From positions 1 through 7,471 of the forward strand of contig JAFZXQ010000068.1 in the NCBI GenBank assembly GCA_017616705.1: a stretch of 7,471 nucleotides of DNA, read 5' to 3'. This DNA is from Clostridia bacterium (GTDB taxonomy: Bacteria > Bacillota > Clostridia > Christensenellales > UBA1242). Shown one piece after another: positions 1 through 6,919 of the stretch; the first letter of the stretch is position 1, and every line of letters starts with the position of its first letter. A program made the position numbers and the translations under genes. The notes under the pieces are model-generated. The model worked only from the letters and a program-made list of their open reading frames with translations, was not told the origin of the DNA and did not search any database.

Positions 1-1
1 T

Positions 2-877
2 GATGATGAGGTTGTTGCAAGCGAAGATGTTGGTGATTATGTTCACGAAACAATTGAAAGAGTTAATATTGGTATTGCTTCTGAACTTATATATCATCTA
101 GTTGATTCATTAGGTAAAAATGAAAATAAAGACGATGAAATTTTAATAGCAATTGATTGTTTATCAAGGGTTGGGTTTATGCCAAACATTGAAATCGCAA
201 CCCACGAAAACTTTGCGAAATATAATCTTTATGATTTATTTGATTTATCTAAGAAGCCTATTTTAAAAATAAGTGAAGAAACAGGAATTAGAATGACTGA
301 GCTTCTGGATTATTATACTGAAGATAATTATCTTGGCAGAACTCAACAGGTTATTAGCGCAAACATTTACGCTGACACGTTTACTGATGAATATAGGCAA
401 CAGGTTGATCAAGCGCTTGAAGAATCAAGAATTGATGATGACCCTGATATTGAAGCGATTGAAAATGAATTAATGGCTTATTCAGGGGTTGGTGATGAAG
501 AAGACGTTAGCGAAGACAAAGAAAGCAACGAAGAAGACGTTAAAGACGCTGAGACTGATGAAGAATTAGATGAAGAGTTTGATGATTCTGAATATGATGA
601 AGATGCTGAAGACGATGACTTAGTTTTTGATCCATCAATCAGCGATTGTTTATTTGGTTATGAAAATCTTATTCAAATAAGAGATGGCAATGAAAAATAT
701 TTTGAAAAATTCCCAGTTCTTAAAGATTTAAAATCAAATGATATAATGTATAAAAAGTTTGTTGAAAGCGTTAATGATGCTGAAACCTATACTTTACTCA
801 ATGAACTTTGTTGCAAAAACCAAAAAGTTATTGATCAAAAAATGGCACTACTTGAAGATGATAATGAATTAAACTAA
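2..877 (+). CDS. Unrecognised acidic protein, C-terminal part (5'-truncated)
   Basis: The frame is open from base 2, so the gene begins before the window; the ATG at 179 is probably internal, because the 59 codons before it read as ordinary protein (for example ETIERVNIGIASELIYHL) with no ribosome-binding site near 179. 291 residues are visible. I do not recognise a family. A mixed-charge, mostly helical-looking region with hydrophobic spacing comes first. A low-complexity Asp/Glu tract follows at about visible residues 165-207 (bases 494-622), containing an 11-residue tandem repeat of EEDV; at DNA level gaagaagacgtta occurs at 497-509 and 530-542. A less acidic C-terminal stretch of about 80 residues contains an adjacent Cys pair (ELCCKN). 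No membrane segment or signal peptide is visible in this part. It ends with tandem TAA codons just before a terminator, so it closes its own transcription unit. That the frame is coding is quite certain; the function is unknown. Confidence 0.8.
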   Translation, partial: DDEVVASEDVGDYVHETIERVNIGIASELIYHLVDSLGKNENKDDEILIAIDCLSRVGFMPNIEIATHENFAKYNLYDLFDLSKKPILKISEETGIRMTELLDYYTEDNYLGRTQQVISANIYADTFTDEYRQQVDQALEESRIDDDPDIEAIENELMAYSGVGDEEDVSEDKESNEEDVKDAETDEELDEEFDDSEYDEDAEDDDLVFDPSISDCLFGYENLIQIRDGNEKYFEKFPVLKDLKSNDIMYKKFVESVNDAETYTLLNELCCKNQKVIDQKMALLEDDNELN

Positions 878-882
878 TAATT

Positions 883-919
883 AGCAGCTTATCTAGATTA
901 GGTAAGCTGTTATTTTTTA
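883..919 (+). terminator. Rho-independent terminator after the acidic-protein gene
   Basis: An inverted repeat pairs 883-893 with 901-911 around a 7-nt loop (tagatta). The core is cagcttatc / ggtaagctg with one G-U pair, extended at the base by a G-U and an A-T pair. It is followed by a T-rich run (ttattttttat). It lies 6 nt after the stop codon, which is standard for an intrinsic terminator. Confidence 0.85.
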
Positions 920-931
920 TCTTACTTAGCA

Positions 932-937
932 TATAAT
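932..937 (+). promoter_or_regulatory. Candidate sigma-A -10 element (TATAAT) for the deacetylase gene
   Basis: A perfect TATAAT lies 11 nt before the ATG at 949. The -35 position, around 909-915, falls in the T-run of the preceding terminator and has no good TTGACA match. Since a terminator sits just upstream, the gene needs its own promoter and this is the only good -10 seen. It would start transcription near 943-945, leaving almost no 5' leader. In such AT-rich DNA a chance TATAAT is possible. Confidence 0.45.
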
Positions 938-948
938 TTAATAAGATT

Positions 949-1665
949 ATGAAGATATCAAAGCAAAATTTAATTGTTAATCTTTTATTATTTGTTATCG
1001 TCAGTTTTGCGTTAGTTTCAAGCATTGTTTTAAACCAAAATGAATTAACTGTTTATGCTAATGTTAATGTTACTGATGGGGTTTATTATGCTGGAAACAC
1101 CAAAAGCAACAAAGTTTCATTAATGATTAATGTTTATTGGGGAACAGAATTTATTTTACCAATATTAGATGAACTTGATAAATATAACGCTAAATGCACC
1201 TTCTTTTTAGGTGGAATGTGGGCCAAAGATAATGAGGCTTTAATCAAAGAAATGTTGGCCAGAGGCCACGAACTTGGCAACCATGGTTATTATCACAAAA
1301 ACCACGCAAATTTAGACTCTTCGGCTCAAAGAAACGAAATTTATAACACTAATCAATTAGTTAAAGAACTATGCGATTATGATATAAAACTATTTGCGCC
1401 TCCAAGCGGAAGTTATAATAAAACAACTGTTATGGTTGCTAGTGATTTAGGAATGAAAACTATTATGTGGACGCGTGACACGATTGATTGGCGAGATAAA
1501 GATGAAGTTCTGATTTATAGCAGGGCAATTAAGAATATGAAGGGCGGGGATTTAATTTTAGCGCATCCAACAGAAAAAACACTCGAAGCCTTACCAAAAA
1601 TATTAAATTATATTTATTCAAATGGCTTTGTTGCTGATTGTGTTTCACAAACAATTTCTGAGTAA
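949..1665 (+). CDS. Exported polysaccharide deacetylase-like protein (CE4/NodB fold, PdaB/YlxY type)
   Basis: This 238-residue protein has a short basic N-terminus and a hydrophobic segment at about residues 8-28, with a possible cleavage site after VYA37, so it should be exported or membrane-anchored and act at the cell envelope. A NodB-type domain fills residues ~55-238. Recognisable motifs are INVYWG (60-65) in the place of motif 1, TFFLGG (84-89), GHELGNHGYYH (106-116) with the metal-ligand pair H112 and H116, APPSG (150-154) as motif 3, DTIDW (177-181) as motif 4, and LILAH (202-206) with the motif 5 His. The family removes N-acetyl groups from peptidoglycan or similar glycans using a divalent metal. 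Here the Asp usual in motif 1 (TFDxxWG in PdaB-type proteins, recalled) is Asn61 and the Arg of motif 3 is Ala150, so activity is uncertain. It stands alone between two terminators. No Shine-Dalgarno sequence precedes the ATG; no better start exists because the next Met (M59) lies inside the domain. Confidence 0.88.
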   Translation: MKISKQNLIVNLLLFVIVSFALVSSIVLNQNELTVYANVNVTDGVYYAGNTKSNKVSLMINVYWGTEFILPILDELDKYNAKCTFFLGGMWAKDNEALIKEMLARGHELGNHGYYHKNHANLDSSAQRNEIYNTNQLVKELCDYDIKLFAPPSGSYNKTTVMVASDLGMKTIMWTRDTIDWRDKDEVLIYSRAIKNMKGGDLILAHPTEKTLEALPKILNYIYSNGFVADCVSQTISE

Positions 1666-1683
1666 AAATTTGATAAAAAACGT

Positions 1684-1720
1684 AAAAATTCATTTAAACA
1701 TTTTTTAAATGAATTTTTTT
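1684..1720 (+). terminator. Strong rho-independent terminator after the deacetylase gene
   Basis: A perfect 15-bp inverted repeat pairs 1684-1698 with 1704-1718 around the 5-nt loop cattt. A T-run at 1714-1720 forms part of the 3' arm and tail. The stem is almost all A-T, with one C-G pair (1691/1711). The A-rich 5' flank means it could also stop transcription from the opposite direction, although no - strand gene is seen here. Confidence 0.85.
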
Positions 1721-1721
1721 A

Positions 1722-1730
1722 TGTTATAAT
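1722..1730 (+). promoter_or_regulatory. Extended -10 promoter (TGTTATAAT) for the M16-ftsK-rimO-pgsA operon
   Basis: The element TGt-TATAAT is an extended -10 box directly after the terminator hairpin and 31 nt before the ATG at 1762. No convincing -35 is seen; the expected position (about 1702-1707) lies in the hairpin loop and 3' arm, which is tolerable for an extended -10 promoter. Transcription would start near 1737 and give a leader of about 25 nt carrying the AAGGGGG ribosome-binding site at 1748-1754. This is the only clear promoter for the four downstream genes. Confidence 0.6.
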
Positions 1731-1761
1731 TTTATTTGGATAAATATAAGGGGGCGTTTTT

Positions 1762-3015
1762 ATGGGCGTTGTAACTTTTCCTAATGGAGTTAAACTTCAA
1801 GTTGAAGAAATGTCTGAATTAAATACTGCAACTGTTTGTGTTGACTTGCTTGGTGGCGTTCAAAGTGAGCCACAATTATATAACGGAATGTGCGAAATGA
1901 TAGCAAGACTGTTGCTTTGTGGAACAAAAAAATATCCGACAAGAGCCGAGCTTTTGGAGCACGCTAAGGCTTTTGGGCTTAAAGTTAGCGTTGAAGCTAA
2001 AACTGAGTTTTTACAAATTAAAATTAATTGTTTAAGCAATAGGGTTAATTGGGCTATTGATTTTGCCCATGATATTTTATTTGAATCAAAATTTGATCAA
2101 TCAGTTATTGATATGCTTAAAGTTCAAATGAAAGCTGAAGCAAAAATGGCAAGGCTCAACCCAACAACCATGCTTAACATTATTTCAAACCAAACGCTTT
2201 TTGCTAGAACGGGTTTAACTAATATTAACCAAGGTAATGTTAGATCAATAGAAAGAATAACCAAAGAAATGTTATTAGCGCAACTTGAAAGGTTTTTATG
2301 CCCTAAAAATATAGTTATTGCTGTTGGTGGGGAAGTTGATAGTGATAAGATAACTGAAAAAGTTGGGGAATTGTTTTATACTAACCTTGAAGACCCTAAA
2401 TATCGTCAAATCAAGTTAGTTTCTCACGTTGAAAATTCTGATGGTTATATCAACATTAAAAAACGTAAACTCAATCAAGCGAGGGCAATGATATCTTTTC
2501 CTTCGTATTCTTTTAAAGATAATGAAAGTTTTGCAATTAAAATTGTTGGTTCACTGGCTTGTGAAAGAATTAAACAGGCTCTTGCTGATGAAAAATATTT
2601 TAAGAGTTTAAGCGAAGCAACATATTGTTTTGCTAATAATGGTAAGTTTTCATTAAATATTGCAGTTGATGATGATAATGCGCAAGAGTTTATTGAAAAG
2701 GTTTTAGAAGAGTTAAAGAATATTAAAGAGAATTCAGTTATAACTAAGACTAGTTTTAACGCCGAAAAGCAATCATTTATAACGAATTTTGTTTTACTTA
2801 ATGAGCAAGAAGATAACCTTGTTGAAGCCTGTGCTAAAGAGCTTTTAATTAAGAAAAAACCATATAATTTAAACGAAAGATATGAAGTTTTGTCTGGCTT
2901 AACTTATGAAGATGCAATGAAATCATTTAAAAAGATTATTGACTTTTCAAAAATTAACATTGCATTTCTTGGCTCTGGAATTAATTTTGGATTTTTGGAA
3001 AAGTTTGTTGGTTAA
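1762..3015 (+). CDS. M16 (insulinase/pitrilysin-like) peptidase homologue, zinc motif lost
   Basis: The protein has 417 residues, about the usual length of a single-chain two-domain bacterial M16 protein. The N-terminal half shows the M16 fold pattern: an early NGVKL strand (8-12), the segment GMCEMIARLLLCGTKKYPT (42-60) that matches the family's GxxHFLEHxxFxGTxxxP region, and IAVGGEV (186-192) near the end of the first domain. The second half (about 225-417) looks like the C-terminal M16 domain, for example the ARAMISFPSYSF segment. Where active members have His-x-x-Glu-His this protein has E45, A48 and R49, so neither histidine nor the catalytic Glu is present and it should not be a zinc peptidase. 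It resembles the non-catalytic partner type, such as YmfF-like proteins near spoIIIE in bacilli (recalled context). No signal peptide is seen, so it is probably cytoplasmic. The ATG has a strong AAGGGGG site with a 7-nt spacer. It is the first gene of the operon, 11 nt before ftsK. Fold assignment is fairly sure; role is unknown. Confidence 0.82.
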   Translation: MGVVTFPNGVKLQVEEMSELNTATVCVDLLGGVQSEPQLYNGMCEMIARLLLCGTKKYPTRAELLEHAKAFGLKVSVEAKTEFLQIKINCLSNRVNWAIDFAHDILFESKFDQSVIDMLKVQMKAEAKMARLNPTTMLNIISNQTLFARTGLTNINQGNVRSIERITKEMLLAQLERFLCPKNIVIAVGGEVDSDKITEKVGELFYTNLEDPKYRQIKLVSHVENSDGYINIKKRKLNQARAMISFPSYSFKDNESFAIKIVGSLACERIKQALADEKYFKSLSEATYCFANNGKFSLNIAVDDDNAQEFIEKVLEELKNIKENSVITKTSFNAEKQSFITNFVLLNEQEDNLVEACAKELLIKKKPYNLNERYEVLSGLTYEDAMKSFKKIIDFSKINIAFLGSGINFGFLEKFVG

Positions 3016-3020
3016 AGGAG
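3014..3020 (+). promoter_or_regulatory. Ribosome-binding site fixing the TTG start of ftsK
   Basis: AAAGGAG overlaps the TAA stop of the upstream M16-like gene (3013-3015) and lies 6 nt before the TTG at 3027. Strength and spacing are near ideal, and no ATG lies nearby in this frame, so TTG is the likely start codon. The overlap with the stop suggests translational coupling. Confidence 0.8.
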
Positions 3021-3026
3021 TTTATT

Positions 3027-5810
3027 TTGGGCAAGTTTCTTGATAGAAGGGCAAATAAGTCAAATAAAAACATTATCGCTGGCGTTCTGCTTATAGTTTT
3101 AGGCGCCTGCGGTTTGCTCTTTTCAATTTTATATCAAACATTTATCGGTAAGTTTTTAGTTGGGGTGCTTGGAATTTTAAGTTATCCAACTTTTTTGTTG
3201 GTTGCGGTTATAGGAATTGCAACTTTACTTAACCAAAGATTTAATTTTAGAACTAGGTCATTGGTTTATTTAACTCTTGATATAATTGCTTTATTCTGTG
3301 TTTTACATTCAATTTTTAGTTTGAAAAACTTTAGCGGATTTTCTGAGGCCGTTTCAAGCGCATATTATCTTACTTATGGAATGACTTTTGGTGGCGTTAT
3401 TTTTGCAGTTTTAACAGGCGCAGTTGCTGCATTACTTGGCCAATTCGGAACAATAATTTTATTCTCAATTCTTTTCTGTATTTTAGTTGGGTTAACTATT
3501 GATGATGCTATTTATAATAAAAATAGAGAAAATTTAACAGCATCATCAAAACGTTTTGATAATTTTGAAAATGATGATTTATATAAACCGGTTGTAAAAA
3601 ATAGCATTCAAGAAGAACCTGAAACTATTGAAACAATTGAGCCTGAAGAAAATAATGATGAGGAAGAAAACCCAGCTAAAACTATTCTTTTTGGCGCGGG
3701 GAATAATTACAATTCAGTTAACCAAGAAGATGATGAAAACGAGAATAAATCTGCTCATGATATTCTTTTTGGAAACAGAAAAAATCCAGATAATTTCTCA
3801 TCAACTGACGAAGAAAGAAGAACTTGGATAAATAATAGTTCTAATCAACCAAGCCGCAACAACTATTCATATAACCGGGTAGATAACTATAATCAATATG
3901 ATGAGGATAATGAAGAAGAGTCTAGGCAAAACGCAAGAAATGTTTTGTTTAATAGTAATCCTTATTCAGTTGATAATGATGAGCAAGAAGATGAAGATTA
4001 CAGTGGGTTAAGATCAAGGGCTGGCTTTAGAAATAGAAGAGTTAGCCAAGAAGACGATGAAGATGAGCAATCTAATATTAGTTTTGTTAACCCTTATCAA
4101 AGCCAAGCTGAAGAAGATGAAGAAGAACAACCTAACGTTAGGCCTAGAAGTCGTTTTAGAACAGATTTAACCTCTAATTCTTATGAAAACGAGCAAAATA
4201 TTGGTTCTAGGTTTAATCAAGGCGCTAGCAGGTTTGATAGAAGAATCTTTGGTCAACCTCAAGAACGTGTTGAACAAACTGAAATTGATGAGGTTAAAGT
4301 TCCTGAAAAACCAGCAAAACCTGTTATAAGAGACGTTAGATATAATCCGCCACCTGTAACATTACTCAAAGAAAGCAAGGATGATCCAAGCAAATACGCT
4401 AAAAACTATCAAGAAAACTCAAGAATTATTGAAGAGAAACTTGAAACGTTTAAGATTCCTGCTAAGGTTGTTAATGTTGTAAGGGGCCCAAGCGTTACTA
4501 GATATGAACTTGAAATGCCTTCAGGAATTCCCGTTAAAAACGTTTTAAGATATGATAGTGACCTTTCAATGGCCTTAAAATGTAAACAAACAATAAGAAT
4601 TGAGGCTCCAATTCCTGGTAAAAACGCAATTGGTATTGAAACGCCTAATGACCCTCGAAGCACGGTTACTTTACGTGAACTTATTGAAAGTAAAGAATTT
4701 TCTAGTTCTAGTATGGCGCTTCCTATTGCTATTGGTAAAAACATTAGCGGTGAAGTTGTAGTTAAAAACCTTGCAAAACTTGTTCACGTTTTGGTTGCGG
4801 GTTCAACAGGATCTGGTAAAAGTGTGTTCCTTCATAGCGTTATAATGAGCCTTATGTTTAAGCTTTCTCCTAGTGAACTTAGGTTTATTATGGTTGACCC
4901 TAAGAGAGTTGAGTTTAATAGATATAAGGGAATGCCTCACATGATGTTAAGCGACGTCGTTAGTGACCCAGCAAAAGCCGTTAAAGCGCTTAGTTGGGCG
5001 GTTAGCGAGATGGAAAGAAGATATCAAGTTCTTGAAGAACATAAATGCCGTGATCTTGCTTCATTTAACCAATGTGATGCAGTTAAAAATGGCGAAATTA
5101 AGAAAATGCCATATCTTGTTATTATCGTTGATGAGCTTGCTGAACTTATGAGCGTTGCGAAAAAAGACGTTGAATATTGTATTAGGCGTATTTCTCAACT
5201 TGGTCGTGCGAGCGGAATTCACTTAGTTTTAGCAACTCAAAGACCATCAGTTGAAATTATTACTGGAACAATTAAAGCAAACCTTCCTAACAGAATTGCC
5301 TTCGCTCTTACTAGTTATATTGATTCAAAAACAATTCTTGATGAACCTGGTGCTGAAAAACTTCTTGGCCAAGGTGATATGTTGTTTAGCCCTCAAGAAA
5401 GTAACACTCCTATTAGGCTTCAAGCTGCTTATGTTAGTGATGAAGAAATTGATAGGTGCGTTGAGTTTATTAAGCGTAATAACGCAACTGAATATGATGA
5501 AGAGGTTGAAAAACAAATTTACGCTGAAGATAAACAACAAAATGAAGAAACTAGCGTTAAAGAGCCGGTTGATAGAAGTGCTCAAGTTGACGAATTGTTA
5601 CCAGCTGCTTTAAAATTGTTTATTGAGAGCAAAAAAGGCTCAATAAGCATGGTTCAAAGAAGATTCTGTGTTGGTTATGCCAGAGCGGCTAGAATTGTTG
5701 ACCAAATGGAACAAATGGGCTATATTAGCGCAAGCGAAGGTAGCAAAAACAGAGAAGTTCTAATTAATTTGGACGAATTTAGACAAATTTATGGAGATGA
5801 AGATTATTAA
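3027..5810 (+). CDS. ftsK: DNA translocase FtsK/SpoIIIE
   Basis: A 927-residue septum-located, ATP-driven DNA pump that moves chromosomal DNA through the closing septum. Hydrophobic segments at about residues 16-37, 44-68, 79-98, 117-137 and 139-157 form the membrane anchor. Residues ~160-435 are an unusually long, acidic, Asn/Arg-rich and probably disordered linker with internal repeats. The motor follows: alpha domain from ~440 (RGPSVTRYELEMPSGI region, 486-501), Walker A GSTGSGKS (592-599), MVDPKRVEF (622-630), Walker B YLVIIVDELAELM (696-708, D702/E703), and LGRASGIHLVLATQRPSVEI (725-744). A winged-helix gamma domain (~852-920) contains QRRFCVGYARAARIVDQME (877-895), the part that reads oriented DNA motifs in this family. 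All motor motifs are intact. The TTG start is supported by AAAGGAG. Sequence alone does not separate FtsK from the sporulation paralogue SpoIIIE. The stop overlaps the rimO ATG by one base. Confidence 0.96.
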   Translation: MGKFLDRRANKSNKNIIAGVLLIVLGACGLLFSILYQTFIGKFLVGVLGILSYPTFLLVAVIGIATLLNQRFNFRTRSLVYLTLDIIALFCVLHSIFSLKNFSGFSEAVSSAYYLTYGMTFGGVIFAVLTGAVAALLGQFGTIILFSILFCILVGLTIDDAIYNKNRENLTASSKRFDNFENDDLYKPVVKNSIQEEPETIETIEPEENNDEEENPAKTILFGAGNNYNSVNQEDDENENKSAHDILFGNRKNPDNFSSTDEERRTWINNSSNQPSRNNYSYNRVDNYNQYDEDNEEESRQNARNVLFNSNPYSVDNDEQEDEDYSGLRSRAGFRNRRVSQEDDEDEQSNISFVNPYQSQAEEDEEEQPNVRPRSRFRTDLTSNSYENEQNIGSRFNQGASRFDRRIFGQPQERVEQTEIDEVKVPEKPAKPVIRDVRYNPPPVTLLKESKDDPSKYAKNYQENSRIIEEKLETFKIPAKVVNVVRGPSVTRYELEMPSGIPVKNVLRYDSDLSMALKCKQTIRIEAPIPGKNAIGIETPNDPRSTVTLRELIESKEFSSSSMALPIAIGKNISGEVVVKNLAKLVHVLVAGSTGSGKSVFLHSVIMSLMFKLSPSELRFIMVDPKRVEFNRYKGMPHMMLSDVVSDPAKAVKALSWAVSEMERRYQVLEEHKCRDLASFNQCDAVKNGEIKKMPYLVIIVDELAELMSVAKKDVEYCIRRISQLGRASGIHLVLATQRPSVEIITGTIKANLPNRIAFALTSYIDSKTILDEPGAEKLLGQGDMLFSPQESNTPIRLQAAYVSDEEIDRCVEFIKRNNATEYDEEVEKQIYAEDKQQNEETSVKEPVDRSAQVDELLPAALKLFIESKKGSISMVQRRFCVGYARAARIVDQMEQMGYISASEGSKNREVLINLDEFRQIYGDEDY
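3675..3953 (+). repeat. Three A-x-x-[IV]-L-F-[GN] motif copies in the FtsK linker
   Basis: Inside the linker of FtsK the heptads AKTILFG (residues 217-223), AHDILFG (243-249) and ARNVLFN (303-309) recur, each preceded by an acidic/Asn-rich stretch. The first two share the identical 12-mer tattctttttgg at 3683-3694 and 3761-3772, 78 bp (26 codons) apart. These are the main hydrophobic islands in an otherwise polar segment, which makes them candidate short binding motifs. Confidence 0.65.
3957..4160 (+). repeat. Two-copy NPY / acidic / Arg-Phe repeat in the FtsK linker
   Basis: Two units 44 residues apart share the order Asn-Pro-Tyr, then an Asp/Glu run, then an Arg-Ser-Arg-x-Phe-Arg patch: NPY at 311-313 with RSRAGFR at 329-335, and NPY at 355-357 with RSRFR at 374-378. 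Two further SRF triplets follow at 394-396 and 401-403. The copies are diverged at DNA level, so this is a protein-level repeat in a disordered region. Confidence 0.5.
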
Positions 5811-6919
5811 TGAACTTAAAGAATAAATTAGTTGGTGTTGTTTCTCTAGGATGTGATAAAAACCGCGTTGATACTGAAGTTATGCTAACTTATTTGAGAG
5901 ATGAGGGAATTAAATTTACTGCTGACCCTAAGAGTGCACATATCATTATAGTTAATACATGTGCATTTATTGAAAGCGCTAGAAAAGAGGCTATTGAAAC
6001 AATAGCTGAAATGTTAAGATATAAAAAGATTGGTAACTGCGAGAAACTAATAGTAACGGGATGCATGCCTCAAAAATATTTAAATATCTTACAAGAAGAA
6101 TTCCCTAAGGTTGATGTTTTTATCGGAATTGATGATTATTCTGATATTGCTAACATAATTAAGAAAAGTTATGAAAGCGATAAACAATTTTGTGTGACAC
6201 ACGATGCTGATGTTGTTTATCACGTTAAAAATAGAGTAACAACAACACCAATGCATTACGCTTACCTTAAGATTGCGGATGGGTGCGATAATTATTGCAC
6301 ATTTTGCACTATTCCATATATTAGGGGAAAATATAGAAGCAAAAAGATTAGCGAATTAGTTGAAGAAGCGCAAGATTTAGTTCATAATGGCGCAAGGGAG
6401 TTAATCTTAGTTGCTCAAGATGTAACTAAATATGGAATTGACTTATATGGCAAAATCAATCTTGTTGGCTTAATAAAAAGGCTAAGTAAGATTGAGAACC
6501 TTGACTGGATAAGGCTTCTTTATTGCTACCCTGAAAACGTAACAAAAGAATTGCTTGATGAGATGGTAAACAATCCTAAACTAGTTAATTATCTTGATAT
6601 TCCACTTCAACACATTTCAGATAACGTTTTAAAACTGATGAACAGGCACGTTAATGAAGAAAACACAATCAAGTTAATTGAAAAAATCAATTCAATGCCG
6701 GAAAAGGTTTATATTAGAACAACATTTATGGTTGGTTTTCCTGGTGAAACACAAGCCGATCATGATAAACTTTGTAAGTTTATTAAAAAATATAAATTAG
6801 CGCATGTTGGTTTCTTTGAATATTCACGTGAAGAGGGAACGGTTGCGGCTAAAATGCCTAATCAAGTTCCTCAGAAGGTAAAACACGCATGGCTTAAAGA
6901 ATTGATTAAAATTGCTTAG
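5810..6919 (+). CDS. rimO: Ribosomal protein S12 methylthiotransferase RimO, cut at an in-frame TAG before its TRAM domain
   Basis: RimO is a cytoplasmic radical-SAM enzyme with two 4Fe-4S clusters that adds a methylthio group to a conserved Asp of ribosomal protein S12. The N-terminal methylthiotransferase domain has its three cluster cysteines, C15 (SLGCDKN), C51 (NTC) and C85 (TGC). SLGCDKNRVDTE is typical of RimO rather than MiaB or MtaB. The radical-SAM cluster motif CDNYCTFC (C159, C163, C166) is intact, followed by TIPYIRGKYRSK; FVEYSREEGT-like FEYSREEGT and the NQVP segment near the end are also RimO-like. The frame stops at TAG (6917-6919) after 369 residues, whereas RimO is usually about 440 long with a C-terminal TRAM domain; that domain is encoded in the same frame directly after the TAG. 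The ATG overlaps the ftsK stop (TAATG). The nearest purine-rich site, GGAG at 5793-5796, is distant, so initiation probably depends on coupling to ftsK translation. Confidence 0.93.
   Translation: MNLKNKLVGVVSLGCDKNRVDTEVMLTYLRDEGIKFTADPKSAHIIIVNTCAFIESARKEAIETIAEMLRYKKIGNCEKLIVTGCMPQKYLNILQEEFPKVDVFIGIDDYSDIANIIKKSYESDKQFCVTHDADVVYHVKNRVTTTPMHYAYLKIADGCDNYCTFCTIPYIRGKYRSKKISELVEEAQDLVHNGARELILVAQDVTKYGIDLYGKINLVGLIKRLSKIENLDWIRLLYCYPENVTKELLDEMVNNPKLVNYLDIPLQHISDNVLKLMNRHVNEENTIKLIEKINSMPEKVYIRTTFMVGFPGETQADHDKLCKFIKKYKLAHVGFFEYSREEGTVAAKMPNQVPQKVKHAWLKELIKIA

Noticed and set aside
494..622. Repetitive GAA/GAT-rich DNA as a possible mobile or CRISPR-like repeat
   Set aside because: The repetition comes from runs of Asp and Glu codons in an open frame; there are no regular repeat units with unique spacers.
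179..877. Treating the ATG at 179 as the true start of the first gene
   Set aside because: The same frame is open back to base 2 with normal protein-like codons, and no Shine-Dalgarno sequence precedes 179; the gene is better described as truncated by the window edge.
828..1025. Short open frame on the - strand spanning the end of the acidic-protein gene and the start of the deacetylase
   Set aside because: It crosses a terminator hairpin and overlaps two well-supported + strand genes; its product is low-complexity Ile/Leu/Asn-rich, as expected from antisense AT-rich DNA.
1684..1720. The long A-T inverted repeat as a transposon end or protein-binding operator
   Set aside because: Position just after a stop codon, a 5-nt loop and the trailing T-run all fit an intrinsic terminator; there are no flanking direct repeats or transposase.
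4409..4744. 111-codon open frame on the - strand inside ftsK
   Set aside because: It lies wholly opposite the conserved FtsK alpha domain; no ribosome-binding site or recognisable protein, so it is a shadow frame.
5251..5613. 120-codon + strand frame, and a - strand frame at 5325-5585, within ftsK
   Set aside because: Both overlap the conserved motor-to-gamma region of FtsK; the products are Leu/Lys- or Phe/Asn-rich without family features.
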